From Gordonia lacunae (GTDB taxonomy: Bacteria > Actinomycetota > Actinomycetes > Mycobacteriales > Mycobacteriaceae): a stretch of 64,000 nt of DNA. Of the stretch, positions 43,515-52,350 are shown in pieces. The stretch is taken from contig NZ_NGFO01000006.1 of the NCBI RefSeq assembly GCF_002149015.1, positions 62,001 through 126,000 of the forward strand, read 5' to 3'. How positions within the stretch are numbered: position 1 is the stretch's first letter; the number at the start of each line of letters is the position of its first letter. A program made the position numbers and the translations under genes. The notes under the pieces are model-generated. The model was not told the DNA's origin, ran no database searches, and saw only the letters and a program-made list of their open reading frames with translations.

Positions 43515-45191
43515 ATGACCGACCGCGCCCGGCTCGCGTTCCCGTCCCTCTGGGGTTACCGCCGCACCTTCCTGCGACCCGACGTCGTCGCCGGTCTGAC
43601 CGTCTGGGCGGTCCTGGTACCCGAGGCGCTGGCCTACGCCTCGATAGCCGGGGTGCCCGCTGTGGTCGGTCTCTATGCGGCGGTCCCGGCGTTGATCCTG
43701 TACGCCGCCTTCGGGAGTTCGCGGCATCTCGTCGTCGGTCCGATGTCGGCGACGGCGGCGCTCTCGGCGGCCATCATCGCCCCGATCGCCGGCGGCGACA
43801 CGATGCGCTACATCGCGCTGACCACGGCGCTGGCCGTCGTCGCGGGCGTCATCGGTCTCCTCGCCGCACTCCTCCGCCTCGGCTTCGTGGCCTCGTTCAT
43901 CTCCGAGCCCGTGCTCAAGGGCTTTATCATCGGGCTCGCCCTGACCATCATCACCGGACAGGTCCCGGCACTCCTCGGCGTCGACAAGTCGTCGGGAGAC
44001 TTCTTCGAACAGCTCGTCGGCGTGCTGACCGGTCTCGGCGACGTCCAGTGGCGCACCGCGGTGCTCGGCGTCGGCGCCCTCGTCGTCGTCCTCGTGCTGC
44101 GTCGGTGGCTGCCCCTGGTCCCGGGATCACTGGTCGTCGTCGCGCTCGGTATCGGCGCCGTGCATCTCTTCGGGCTCGATTCCCGCGGGGTCGAGGTGGT
44201 CGGGGACATCGACGCGGGACTGCCTGCCATGGGGCTTCCCGCCGGGGTCGACCTCGACGACTTCGTCGGCCTGATCGGCCCGGCGGTCGGGGTCCTGGTG
44301 ATCGGCTTCGCCGAGGGACTCGGCGCCGCGAAGACGTACGCGGCCAAGGCCGGGTACACAGTCGACGCGAATCGCGAACTGGCCGGCCTGGGGGCGGCCA
44401 ACGTCGGCGCCGGGCTCGCCTCCGGCATGGTGGTGAACGGCAGCCTGTCCAAGACCGCGGTCAACGGCGGAGCGGGCGCGCGCACCCAGCTGAGCGGACT
44501 CACCGCGGCGGCCCTCGTGGTGGTCACCCTGCTGGTCCTCACTCCCCTGTTCGAGGAACTGCCCGATGCGGTGCTGTCCGCGGTGGTCATCGCCGCGGTC
44601 CTCGAACTCGTCGACATCGGCGCGTTGCGGGACCTGTACCGGGTGTGGACCTCCCGACTCGGTGCGATCTACGGGCAGTCCGCCCGACTCGACTTCCTGG
44701 CGGCGATCGCCGCGATGTTCGGCGTGCTGGTCTTCGACACCCTGCCCGGCCTGGTCATCGGAATCGCCGTATCGCTGCTGCTACTCCTGTACCGGGTGTC
44801 GAAACCGCATGTCGCGACACTGGTCCGGGCCGAGACCCGGTGGGTCGACATCGACGGACACCCCGAACTGCCGACGGTTCCGGGCGTCCGGGTGCTGCGT
44901 GTGGAAGCCGGCCTCTTCTTCGCCAACGCCGACCACGTCCGCGACCAGATCGTCGCCGGCGCCACCGACGTCCACCTGATCGTGCTCGACGCCGAGACGT
45001 CGCCGTTCATCGACGTCAGCGCGGTGCGGATGCTGGCCGAGGTGCGGCGGACGCTGCGACGCGGTGGGGTCGATCTCCGGGTCGCGCGCGACATCGGTCA
45101 GTTCCGCGACGTGCTCACCACAGCCGATCCCGACGACCCCATCCCGCTGTACCCGAGCGTGGCCGCAGCCATCGCCGACGATCGCGACTGA
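43515..45191 (+). CDS. SulP-family anion (sulfate/bicarbonate) transporter
   Basis: A 558-residue SLC26/SulP transporter. The family entry sequence 'DVVAGLTVWAVLVPEALAYA' is followed by 'GLYAAVPALILYAAFGSSRH' and a C-terminal cytoplasmic STAS domain ('LRVEAGLFFANADHVRDQIV', 'VLDAETSPFIDVSAVRML'). About 11-12 helices. It is likely to carry sulfate, bicarbonate or another small anion. Position beside two alkylsulfatases suggests handling of released sulfate, but this is context only. Confidence 0.92.
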   Translation: MTDRARLAFPSLWGYRRTFLRPDVVAGLTVWAVLVPEALAYASIAGVPAVVGLYAAVPALILYAAFGSSRHLVVGPMSATAALSAAIIAPIAGGDTMRYIALTTALAVVAGVIGLLAALLRLGFVASFISEPVLKGFIIGLALTIITGQVPALLGVDKSSGDFFEQLVGVLTGLGDVQWRTAVLGVGALVVVLVLRRWLPLVPGSLVVVALGIGAVHLFGLDSRGVEVVGDIDAGLPAMGLPAGVDLDDFVGLIGPAVGVLVIGFAEGLGAAKTYAAKAGYTVDANRELAGLGAANVGAGLASGMVVNGSLSKTAVNGGAGARTQLSGLTAAALVVVTLLVLTPLFEELPDAVLSAVVIAAVLELVDIGALRDLYRVWTSRLGAIYGQSARLDFLAAIAAMFGVLVFDTLPGLVIGIAVSLLLLLYRVSKPHVATLVRAETRWVDIDGHPELPTVPGVRVLRVEAGLFFANADHVRDQIVAGATDVHLIVLDAETSPFIDVSAVRMLAEVRRTLRRGGVDLRVARDIGQFRDVLTTADPDDPIPLYPSVAAAIADDRD

Positions 45192-45326
45192 GCGGGCACT
45201 TCGTCCGAAGACGCAGGTCGTCGAGGGTTCGGTCTCTCGCCGATCGCGCCCATGTCACAGGTCGGACTCGCGACTTGCCGGGGTCGACGCCGACGTGGTC
45301 TCTTGTAACTCAAGTCCCATCTGTCA

Positions 45327-45348
45327 CACCCGCCACACGTGGCGGGTG
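45327..45348. promoter_or_regulatory. 22-bp near-perfect palindrome
   Basis: CACCCGCCAC-AC-GTGGCGGGTG has 10-bp arms around two bases. It may be an operator for a dimeric regulator or the terminator of the sulP operon; no T-run follows. It lies 49 bp before the secreted-protein gene. Confidence 0.6.
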
Positions 45349-45396
45349 CTCGATCGCCCTATCCGGTTGTCTCGACCGGTTGCCCGAAGGAGAGCC

Positions 45397-46299
45397 ATGT
45401 CCCTCACGTCTCGGTTCACACGCCCCGACGCCGGCCTTCGCGTCACTCGCAACCGCGCGATCCGGCGATGCGGTGCCGGGCTGATGGGCGTTGCGATGGC
45501 GGCGGCCACGCTCACCGCCACGTCGGCACCCGCAGCCGCGGAGCCGCTCGTCCCCTCCAACATGCTCGGTGCGCTGTCGATCCCGTTCGACGCGGAGCTG
45601 GCGGGCGCGATCCGCCTGCTGAAGGCTGCGGGCGTCGACCAGATCGCCGTGCAGGCCGCGCAGACGATCATGGGCAGCGCCGGCCAGCTGTCGGTCGAGG
45701 ACATCGCCGGTCGCGCGGGAGCCCTCCCGCTGCCGGCCGCCGCCGAGGGTGCACCCGCATCGGCCGCCACGCCCGCCGCCGCGCCGACCGATCCCATCGC
45801 CCTCCTCCGCACGCTGGGCATCCAGACACTCACCCCGTCGGTGGCGCCGTTCTGCACCGCGCCGACCGCCGACAACCCGCTCGGTCTCGTGACCGCCGGG
45901 GCGGGAGCCGTGGCAGGTCCGTGGCCGATGAAGACCGATCCACTGACCCAGCTCAAGCCGCTGCTCGACATGATCCCCGGGGTCAAGCTTCCCGAGAAGC
46001 TGAACCTCGTCGACAAGGGAGAGACCGCCTACGCGTTCGTGCCGGCCTCGCCGACGGCCGGCAGCGGCGGCAAGATGCAGGTCGCCTGGTTCAACACCAG
46101 CACCCTGCAGGGCGGCTTCGCCGATCTCGACCCGATCACCGACCGGACCGCGCTGACCGCGCTGCCCCTGCTGTCCGGGGTCCGGCTGGCACCGGTCAAG
46201 ACCGGCAGCGGCACCATCTTGTCGGCGGTCTTCGGCAACGCGAGCAACGGCACCCAGAACTGCTGGTTCCTACCGGCCGTCGGCGTTGTCAACGCCTGA
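45397..46299 (+). CDS. Secreted Rv1157c-like protein, second copy
   Basis: A 300-residue exported Ala/Pro-rich protein. A signal peptide ('GVAMAAATLTATSAPAAAEP') leads into a helical region and a C-terminal domain 'KMQVAWFNTSTLQGGFADLD', 'TGSGTILSAVFGNASNG' and a terminal Cys ('NCWFLPAVGVVNA'). It is paralogous to the protein at 38005. GAAGGAG precedes ATG 45397. Function is unknown. It is upstream of the secreted lipase-like gene. Confidence 0.82.
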   Translation: MSLTSRFTRPDAGLRVTRNRAIRRCGAGLMGVAMAAATLTATSAPAAAEPLVPSNMLGALSIPFDAELAGAIRLLKAAGVDQIAVQAAQTIMGSAGQLSVEDIAGRAGALPLPAAAEGAPASAATPAAAPTDPIALLRTLGIQTLTPSVAPFCTAPTADNPLGLVTAGAGAVAGPWPMKTDPLTQLKPLLDMIPGVKLPEKLNLVDKGETAYAFVPASPTAGSGGKMQVAWFNTSTLQGGFADLDPITDRTALTALPLLSGVRLAPVKTGSGTILSAVFGNASNGTQNCWFLPAVGVVNA

Positions 46300-46347
46300 G
46301 CCACAACATCTTCGGCATCCTCTTCGCACAGAACGAACTGACGACAC

Positions 46348-47631
46348 ATGAACCCCCATGGCAACACTTCGAAACCCCGGAGTGCCCACCTCACCCGGGC
46401 CCTCGCGGCCGCAGCGGCTCTCACGATCGTCGTGGCTCCGGCCGTCGCCGGTCTGACGGCCACCGCCGCGGCCGAGCCCGCCCCGGGCACCTCGACACCG
46501 GGCACGTCCGCCCCGTCGTCCGGGCCGTCGTCCGACGACGCCGGTGCCCCTGCTGACGACAACGCGGGCACGGTCGACACGCGTGGTCCGGGACAGACCC
46601 CGGGCGCTGTCTACGCCAATCGTGAACTCCCCCGGGCACGTACGGTCGCGGGCGCGGCGTCAGGCAACGACTTCACCTACTGGAGCACCGGCGCCGACGG
46701 CAAGGCGCACCTCTCCTCCGGCGTGCTCATGGTGCCCAGCGGCCGCGCGCCCGCCGGCGGCTGGCCCATCGTCGCCTGGGCGCACGGTTCACGCGGCATC
46801 GCCGACAAGTGCGCGCCATCGACGCGGCCCACCGCCGAGGACACCGAGGAACTCAAGCGTTGGCTCGGACGCGGATATGCCGTTGTCAGCACCGATTACG
46901 CGGGCGTCGGAACACCCGGCACCCCGCAGTACTACGACCTGGAGGCCACCGCCCGCAACATCGTCGACGCGGTGCGCGCCTCGCGGGACATCGGAGACAA
47001 TCTGTCGCGCTCGTGGGCGGTCGTCGGCGAGGGACAGGGTGCGGCGGCCGCCATCACCCTCGCCCGGCTGGCGCCGACCATCCAGGGCGGCAAACTCGAC
47101 TTCAAGGGCGCCGCAGCAAGTTCGATCCCGGCCCAATTCGGTTCGCTGGTGGCCAATCTCGGTCCGTCCTCGGCCGCGATGCCGTCCGGGCTGGCCGCCG
47201 ACGCGTTGTACACGCTGAGCGCGATCCGCAACGCGCAACCGGACATCGACGTGGACGCCTACCTCACCGACACCGGCAAGAAGTGGATGAGCAAGGCCGC
47301 CGCCTCGTGTGTGACCGAGTTCGCCCGTGAGGTGGACGGGCTCGCGATCGGTTCACTCTTCACCAAGCCGCTGTCGGGGAACACCGAGCTCACCGCTCTG
47401 CTCACCAAGGCGACCGATCTGCCGACTCGCGGCTTCGAACGTCCGGTTCTGATGACGCAGACCCTGCAGGACACCTCCGTCGTCGTGCCGCTCACGCTCA
47501 AGTACCTCAACGACGCGCGCAGCGGTGACACCAAGGTGTCGGCACGCACGTATCTGACCCTCGACGGAGCGCAGTCGAAGCGATTCTCCGACACCGACAT
47601 CCGTGGGTTCGTCGCCCGAATCCTGCGGTGA
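46348..47631 (+). CDS. Secreted lipase-like alpha/beta hydrolase with altered nucleophile elbow
   Basis: A 427-residue exported protein of the secretory-lipase (LIP) type. Signal peptide 1 to about 42, a Ser/Pro/Gly linker, then 'GVLMVPSGRAPAGGWPIVAW', 'HGSRGIADKCAPS', 'GYAVVSTDYAGVGTPG' and 'DTDIRGFVARIL'. The nucleophile elbow, normally G-x-S-x-G, reads 'GEGQG' (227-231): glycine replaces the catalytic serine. It may be inactive, or use another residue. It overlaps the next gene by 4 bp (GTGA). Confidence 0.82.
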   Translation: MNPHGNTSKPRSAHLTRALAAAAALTIVVAPAVAGLTATAAAEPAPGTSTPGTSAPSSGPSSDDAGAPADDNAGTVDTRGPGQTPGAVYANRELPRARTVAGAASGNDFTYWSTGADGKAHLSSGVLMVPSGRAPAGGWPIVAWAHGSRGIADKCAPSTRPTAEDTEELKRWLGRGYAVVSTDYAGVGTPGTPQYYDLEATARNIVDAVRASRDIGDNLSRSWAVVGEGQGAAAAITLARLAPTIQGGKLDFKGAAASSIPAQFGSLVANLGPSSAAMPSGLAADALYTLSAIRNAQPDIDVDAYLTDTGKKWMSKAAASCVTEFAREVDGLAIGSLFTKPLSGNTELTALLTKATDLPTRGFERPVLMTQTLQDTSVVVPLTLKYLNDARSGDTKVSARTYLTLDGAQSKRFSDTDIRGFVARILR

Positions 47632-48290
47632 GTCGAGCATTCCGGATCGCCTACGCGGCCGCGGCCGCGGCAGCGACGATCAGCGGATCCGCTGGTGGCC
47701 GACGCAGCGCCGAGATCACCAAGCCGATGCCGATCCTGCTGCTCGCAGCACGGGTGGCCGCCGGTGCCCGACGTCGTCCGGTCGCCGACACCGTCGCCTT
47801 GGCGGCCGTTCTCGGATTCTCGGCGGCCGGGGACCGGTTCATGCTGCAGGAGGAGTTCGAACACGGCGATCCGGCGGCGAAGGATCGGTTTCTCCGCAGG
47901 GGTGCCACGTCTTTCGCGGGTGCGCAGCTGAGCTATGCGGCCGCGATGTGGCGCGCCGGCGCACGGCCGTCGGTCCGTACGGTCGCACCGCGGGTGAGCA
48001 TCCTCGCCGAGTCGGCGACGGTCCTGGCCCGCCACCGTCCGGCACTGCTGCCGGTGCTGAGTACATACGGCAACACGCTCGCGACCATGTCGGCGCTGGC
48101 CTCGGACATGCCCGCGCCGCAGCCGCGCATGCGCGCCGGCGGATGGTTCTTCCTGCTGTCGGATCTCGCGATCGTCAATCGACGGCACCTGGTCACCGAT
48201 CCACGACTCCGAGTCGCCGGCGAGGCCTGGGTGCTCGCGAGTTACTTCACCGCGCAGTACCTTCTGGTCGGCGGACTCGCCGACCGGTAG
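47628..48290 (+). CDS. YhhN (lysoplasmalogenase-like) membrane protein
   Basis: A 220-residue membrane protein of the YhhN/TMEM86 family, whose vertebrate members hydrolyse lysoplasmalogen vinyl ethers. The family core is visible: 'ITKPMPILLLAARVA', 'ALAAVLGFSAAGDRFML', 'GATSFAGAQLSYAAAMW' and the C-terminal 'AGGWFFLLSDLAIVNRRHLV' plus 'WVLASYFTAQYLLVGG'. About seven to eight helices. GTG 47628 overlaps the lipase-like stop. Function in bacteria is unproven. Confidence 0.83.
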   Translation: MSRAFRIAYAAAAAAATISGSAGGRRSAEITKPMPILLLAARVAAGARRRPVADTVALAAVLGFSAAGDRFMLQEEFEHGDPAAKDRFLRRGATSFAGAQLSYAAAMWRAGARPSVRTVAPRVSILAESATVLARHRPALLPVLSTYGNTLATMSALASDMPAPQPRMRAGGWFFLLSDLAIVNRRHLVTDPRLRVAGEAWVLASYFTAQYLLVGGLADR

Positions 48291-48291
48291 G

Positions 48292-48837
48292 TCACGCGAC
48301 AGCGCGACCCGAGCACGTCGAATACTGCGGGTTGGTCATCGGGAAGAACGCGAGCGCACCGATCTTCTGGCGGATCGTGAAGGTCACGGGACCGCTCCCC
48401 GGGTGGATGTCGACCTGCCACTTGACGGTGTAACCCCGGCCGGGAACGGTCGTCACACCAGTCCGCCCGGTGCGCAGATTGCGCCACGACACCGACACGT
48501 CGTAGGTGTATTCGAGTGCGACGCGCTTGGCGCGGTCCGTGCCGATGAGCGCGATCACCGGGCCGGGTAGGCCGTCGGCCGGGTACCGGATCTGGTTGAA
48601 CACGTCGACGCGGACCTTGACCGTGCCCGCGGGCCACGGGTTGACGCTGTCGCATCGCAGCGTGGTGACGTAGTTCGCCCCGTCGTCGGCCGGCGCTGCC
48701 GTGGCGACACCGGAACCGAACAGCGACACCGCCAGGCCCATCACGGTTCCGACCACCATCGTGATCGTCCCCACCCCGAAGCGCCCGCGCCGTGGCCTGC
48801 TGTTCTCGAAGCCGCCCGTGTTCTCCCCGCTGATCAT
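48292..48837 (-). CDS. Secreted protein of unknown function
   Basis: A 181-residue protein with a signal/anchor ('ITMVVGTVMGLAVSLFGSGV') after a 25-residue cytoplasmic tail and a mature part starting 'ATAAPADDGANYVTTLRC'. The pattern 'VSWRNLRTGRTGVTTVP' weakly echoes the TGRTG turn of the Rv1157c-like proteins at 38005 and 45397. Cys occurs near both ends ('TLRCDS', 'YSTCSG') and may form a disulfide. Not recognised as a known family. Convergent with the YhhN gene (1-bp gap). Confidence 0.7.
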   Translation of the reverse strand: MISGENTGGFENSRPRRGRFGVGTITMVVGTVMGLAVSLFGSGVATAAPADDGANYVTTLRCDSVNPWPAGTVKVRVDVFNQIRYPADGLPGPVIALIGTDRAKRVALEYTYDVSVSWRNLRTGRTGVTTVPGRGYTVKWQVDIHPGSGPVTFTIRQKIGALAFFPMTNPQYSTCSGRAVA

Positions 48838-48885
48838 GGAGGCAGTCTAGAGCCGCGCACCTGTGCCGTCTGCCAGAATCGACCC

Positions 48886-49470
48886 ATGCCGAAGATCCAG
48901 ATCGCCCAGGAACCCGCGGCCGACGAACTCCTCTCCAGCGATTCGTTCGCCCTCCTGACCGGAATGCTCCTCGACCAGCAGTTCCCGATGGAACGGGCGT
49001 TCGCGGGGCCGGCCAAGATCCGCGACCGGTTCGGCACCATGGACCCGATCGAGATCGCCGACGCCGACCCCGAGGCGTTCGCCGACCTGTGTGCCACTCC
49101 CCCGGCCATCCACCGCTACGGACGATCGATGGCCGGGCGGGTCCAGGCACTCGCGAAGGTCGTCGCCGACGAGTACGGCGGCGACGCCGCACGCATCTGG
49201 ACCGAAGCCGCCGACGGTGCCGATCTGATGAAGCGGTTGCGCGCACTGCCCGGTTTCGGCGACCAGAAGGCCAAGATCTTCGTCGCCCTGGTCGCCAAGC
49301 AACTCGACGTCAAGCCGTCGGGTTGGACCAAGGTCGCCGGGGATTACAGCAAGAAGGGATTCCGTTCGGTCGCCGACGTGACCGGCCCGGATTCGTTGCA
49401 GAAGGTCCGCGACTTCAAGAAGGCAGCCAAGGCGGCCAAGGCCGCGGAGACCTCGGGCACCGACTCCTAG
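48886..49470 (+). CDS. HhH-GPD-type base-excision DNA repair family protein
   Basis: A 194-residue protein of the HhH-GPD-type base-excision repair family (TIGR03252-like). The helix-hairpin-helix is 'RLRALPGFGDQKAKIFVALV', and the N-terminal 'DSFALLTGMLLDQQFPMERA' is typical of small glycosylase-like folds. The tail ends in Lys/Ala repeats ('KKAAKAAKAAE'). The usual Asp of active HhH-GPD glycosylases is not obvious, so catalytic activity is uncertain. Confidence 0.85.
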   Translation: MPKIQIAQEPAADELLSSDSFALLTGMLLDQQFPMERAFAGPAKIRDRFGTMDPIEIADADPEAFADLCATPPAIHRYGRSMAGRVQALAKVVADEYGGDAARIWTEAADGADLMKRLRALPGFGDQKAKIFVALVAKQLDVKPSGWTKVAGDYSKKGFRSVADVTGPDSLQKVRDFKKAAKAAKAAETSGTDS

Positions 49471-49542
49471 GAGCGACACCGCCCGCCGGAATCGCGCAAC
49501 CCTCACCCCGAATACACACCCGTTGGCCTAGGGTCGGACACC

Positions 49543-50511
49543 ATGGAGTCCCTTCCGGATCGGTCTCTCTCCGGCCGTCCCGTCCCAGGTCGACGCGAAG
49601 TCGAGCGTCGACAGGCCGCCCTCGATCCCGGCCGCGCGCTCGTCGAGATGCCGTTCCGGGTCGGCTTCGCCGTCACCGGCGTGGTGCTGAGCGCCGCGGA
49701 ATCCGCCGTCACCATCGCCCGGGTGACCGCCAGCAGCGTCCAGCACGAGCTCGCGCTGGCCGTCGGGGTCGATGCCGATGAGTTGGGCAGTGCCCGCACG
49801 CCGTTGGCCCTCCTCAACCAGCTGTCCGAGTTGCTCGGACCCGACCGGCCGTTCGGGCGCATCCTCGCCAACGGCGGCCCACTGGAACGGTTGCTGAATC
49901 CGGGCGGCGTCATCGACCGCTTGACCGCATCCGACGGCCCCCTCGAGAAGCTCACCGCGAAAGGCGGGCTCCTCGATCAGATGGCTGACGAACGCGGCAT
50001 CCTGATCCGGCTCACCGCCAAGGACGGCCCGCTGGATCGGTTGACCCGCGCAGGCGGCGTCGTCGACCAGTTCACCGAGAACGAGGGCATCCTCGAACGT
50101 CTGACCTCCGAGGGCGGGATCGTCGACAAGCTGACGGCACCGGACGGCGTGCTGGAGAAGGTCACCGCGGCCGGAGGCATCCTCGACCGGCTCGCCGCGG
50201 ACGGCGGGCTGCTCGATCAGCTCGTCGGCGAGGACGGCGCCGTCGAACGGGCCATCGCTCCCGGCGGTCCGCTCGACCGGATCACCGAGCTGACCGAGGT
50301 CATCGGCCAACTCGCGCCGAACCTGCTCGCGATGCAGGACACGGTGCACGAGTTGGCCGAGACCGTGGACCTGCTCAATCAGACGGTCGCACCCCTCGGC
50401 GGCCTGGCCGAACGACTTCCCAAGCGGCTCACCCGTCCGCCGAAGGGGTCGGGTGGCAACGGCAACGGAGACGCCACTCCCGCCGACTCGAACGGGTACC
50501 CGCGGGCCTAG
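49543..50511 (+). CDS. Decapeptide-repeat protein
   Basis: A 322-residue protein I do not recognise. It has a long N-terminal helix region ('FAVTGVVLSAAESAVTIARV') and then fourteen perfectly in-register 10-residue repeats, residues 111-250, consensus x-G-G/D-x-L-D/E-R/K-L-T-A (for example 'GGVIDRLTAS', 'DGPLEKLTAK', 'GGILDRLAAD'). A C-terminal helix region ('LAMQDTVHELAETVDLLNQ') and a Gly/Asn-rich tail follow. No cysteines, no obvious signal peptide. Actinobacterial proteins with similar short repeats are mostly hypothetical. It could be a solenoid or scaffold. Confidence 0.78.
   Translation: MESLPDRSLSGRPVPGRREVERRQAALDPGRALVEMPFRVGFAVTGVVLSAAESAVTIARVTASSVQHELALAVGVDADELGSARTPLALLNQLSELLGPDRPFGRILANGGPLERLLNPGGVIDRLTASDGPLEKLTAKGGLLDQMADERGILIRLTAKDGPLDRLTRAGGVVDQFTENEGILERLTSEGGIVDKLTAPDGVLEKVTAAGGILDRLAADGGLLDQLVGEDGAVERAIAPGGPLDRITELTEVIGQLAPNLLAMQDTVHELAETVDLLNQTVAPLGGLAERLPKRLTRPPKGSGGNGNGDATPADSNGYPRA
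49873..50292 (+). repeat. Fourteen 30-bp coding repeats
   Basis: The DNA encoding the decapeptide repeats has a strict 30-bp period for 420 bp. Codon choice differs between copies, so the amino-acid repeat is older or more constrained than the DNA repeat. Confidence 0.85.
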
Positions 50512-50538
50512 CCTCCGGACCCTGCACGCCGCAGTCAC

Positions 50539-52209
50539 TCAGAATGGCGGCGGCTCGTCGTCGTGGGTTGTCGGCTGATGGTGGGCTGCCTCGCTCCGGG
50601 CTCGCCGTTCCGCTTCGCGCTGCGCCTTGTTGCGGGCACGTTCTTCTCGCCGCTTCGCGTGTTTCGCGGCGGTTCGTTCGGTGATCGTGCGCGGCGGTCG
50701 GTGTCCTCGTTCCGGCACGATGATCCGCGGTGTCGGCGGGGCTTTCGCGGCTTGCTCGAATCGGATACGGCGCAGGTTGGGAAACAGGTCTTCGAGGGTT
50801 TCGGCCTCGCCGGGGATGACGAAACCCTCCGGCGTCACAAACTCGGTGACCAGTCGGCCGTGGTCATCGCGGTACTGCACATCGGTCCAGTCGCTGTGCG
50901 TCTTGTGCAGATGACCGGCACGGCATTTGGCGTTGAGGTTCTCACTCGACGTCGCACCCCCGCGGGCGGGCCGGGCGTGGTCGTACTCGGCGACATGGTC
51001 GACATCGGCGGTGAACGCCGAACGCGTGCAACCGGGTTCGGTGCAGTAACCGTCCCGTACACGCACGAACTCCGCACATGCACTGGTCGGGCGATACGGG
51101 TCACCGGGCAGCGCGCCTGGAAAGACCACCACGGTGGCCGTACCCGGCTTCGGTGCGACGGACTCGGCGGTCCGCGTGCACTCGTCCTCGGCGGCGACCC
51201 GCGCCGGTGGTGTGCGCACCGGGGTGACCGGGCTCAGGGTGGCATCGGGCCGCGCGGCGAGATCACGCACGTGTTCGTCGCAGATCACCCCGTGTCCGTC
51301 AACCCACCCGGGCCCCGACCCACCGGCCAACGTGTCGGCGTCGGTCACGACATGGATCACGATCTCGGCACCCGCCGCCGCGCCGGCAGGATCGACGGGT
51401 GGTGCGGTGCAGTCGGATTGTCCGCATGCGCACGTGAACGCTGTTCGGGTGAGCAACGCGCACATGGCGTCGGAGTTGCGTTGGCTGCGGGTGCGGCCGT
51501 CCCGGTCGCACACCGATGCCGCGAGCGCACGCACCGAGGCGTCGCAGGCCCGGATGTTCTCGGCGGCCATGACCGCGGTGATCTCCGCGGTCCCGTCACC
51601 GTGGTTTTCGGTCCACACGCCTCGTGTGTCGAGCGCTTCGCGGCGTCGTTCGCGGACAGCGTCGGCGTCGTGGCCGAAGACCAGCCGGTCGATCATGTCA
51701 CGCAAGCCTGACGTCGACCACGACCCGACCCGATTCCGCAGCAAGGCGGCGATGGATGCGTCGAGCACCTCGATGATCCGGCGGCTGTCGAGGTCATCGG
51801 GATCGAGAAGGTGATCATCGGACACCAGGTGGGTGCGGCCGATGATCTCGCGGATCTGGTGCGGGGCGATGATGCCGTCGCGCAACGTCTCCAGCACCCG
51901 CGGCAGCCGACTACGAAGACACAACGCCTCATCGACCATCGCCCCGGCGCGGTAGCGGGTGATCCCGGCCTCCCGCGAGACCCGGGCGACGATGTCGCCG
52001 AAACCGTCGGACACGTAACTGTTGCCGACCGAACTCAACAACCGGTCACACAGCACCAGGATCGTCTGATACCGGCACCACGCCAGATACGACTCCCCGG
52101 CACGGATCGACCCCAGACGATGCATGTGGGCGGCGGTGTCGGCGTCGGCCGGACGGGCAGGATCGACCCCGGCGAGAAACTCGCCCGGCAGATCGGTCCA
52201 TGCCCCCAC
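50539..52209 (-). CDS. DUF222/HNH endonuclease domain protein (13E12-type)
   Basis: A protein of about 556 residues with a DUF222 N-terminal domain ('AGESYLAWCRYQTILVLCDR', 'MVDEALCLRSRLPRVLETLR', 'IAPHQIREIIGRTHLVS') and a C-terminal HNH module ('RDGYCTEPGCTRSAFTADVD', 'HVAEYDHARPARGG', 'NLNAKCRAGHLHKTH'). These are widespread repeat-family genes in Gordonia and mycobacteria (13E12 proteins). I chose GTG 52209 after GGGGGAG; an open frame continues to 52380 but over the CTCCCAG repeats, and is probably not translated. Function is unknown. Confidence 0.85.
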   Translation of the reverse strand: MGAWTDLPGEFLAGVDPARPADADTAAHMHRLGSIRAGESYLAWCRYQTILVLCDRLLSSVGNSYVSDGFGDIVARVSREAGITRYRAGAMVDEALCLRSRLPRVLETLRDGIIAPHQIREIIGRTHLVSDDHLLDPDDLDSRRIIEVLDASIAALLRNRVGSWSTSGLRDMIDRLVFGHDADAVRERRREALDTRGVWTENHGDGTAEITAVMAAENIRACDASVRALAASVCDRDGRTRSQRNSDAMCALLTRTAFTCACGQSDCTAPPVDPAGAAAGAEIVIHVVTDADTLAGGSGPGWVDGHGVICDEHVRDLAARPDATLSPVTPVRTPPARVAAEDECTRTAESVAPKPGTATVVVFPGALPGDPYRPTSACAEFVRVRDGYCTEPGCTRSAFTADVDHVAEYDHARPARGGATSSENLNAKCRAGHLHKTHSDWTDVQYRDDHGRLVTEFVTPEGFVIPGEAETLEDLFPNLRRIRFEQAAKAPPTPRIIVPERGHRPPRTITERTAAKHAKRREERARNKAQREAERRARSEAAHHQPTTHDDEPPPF

Positions 52210-52350
52210 AGTGACTCCCCCGAAGTCGTTGCCGCCCGGCCTGGTTGCCGGTCCAACTGATACATGCACGGTAGACCCGATCACCGACAAGAAATCGCGC
52301 GTCCGATGATCAGTCCCGGTATCTGCGGCCCCGCCGGCATCGAGCTCGCG

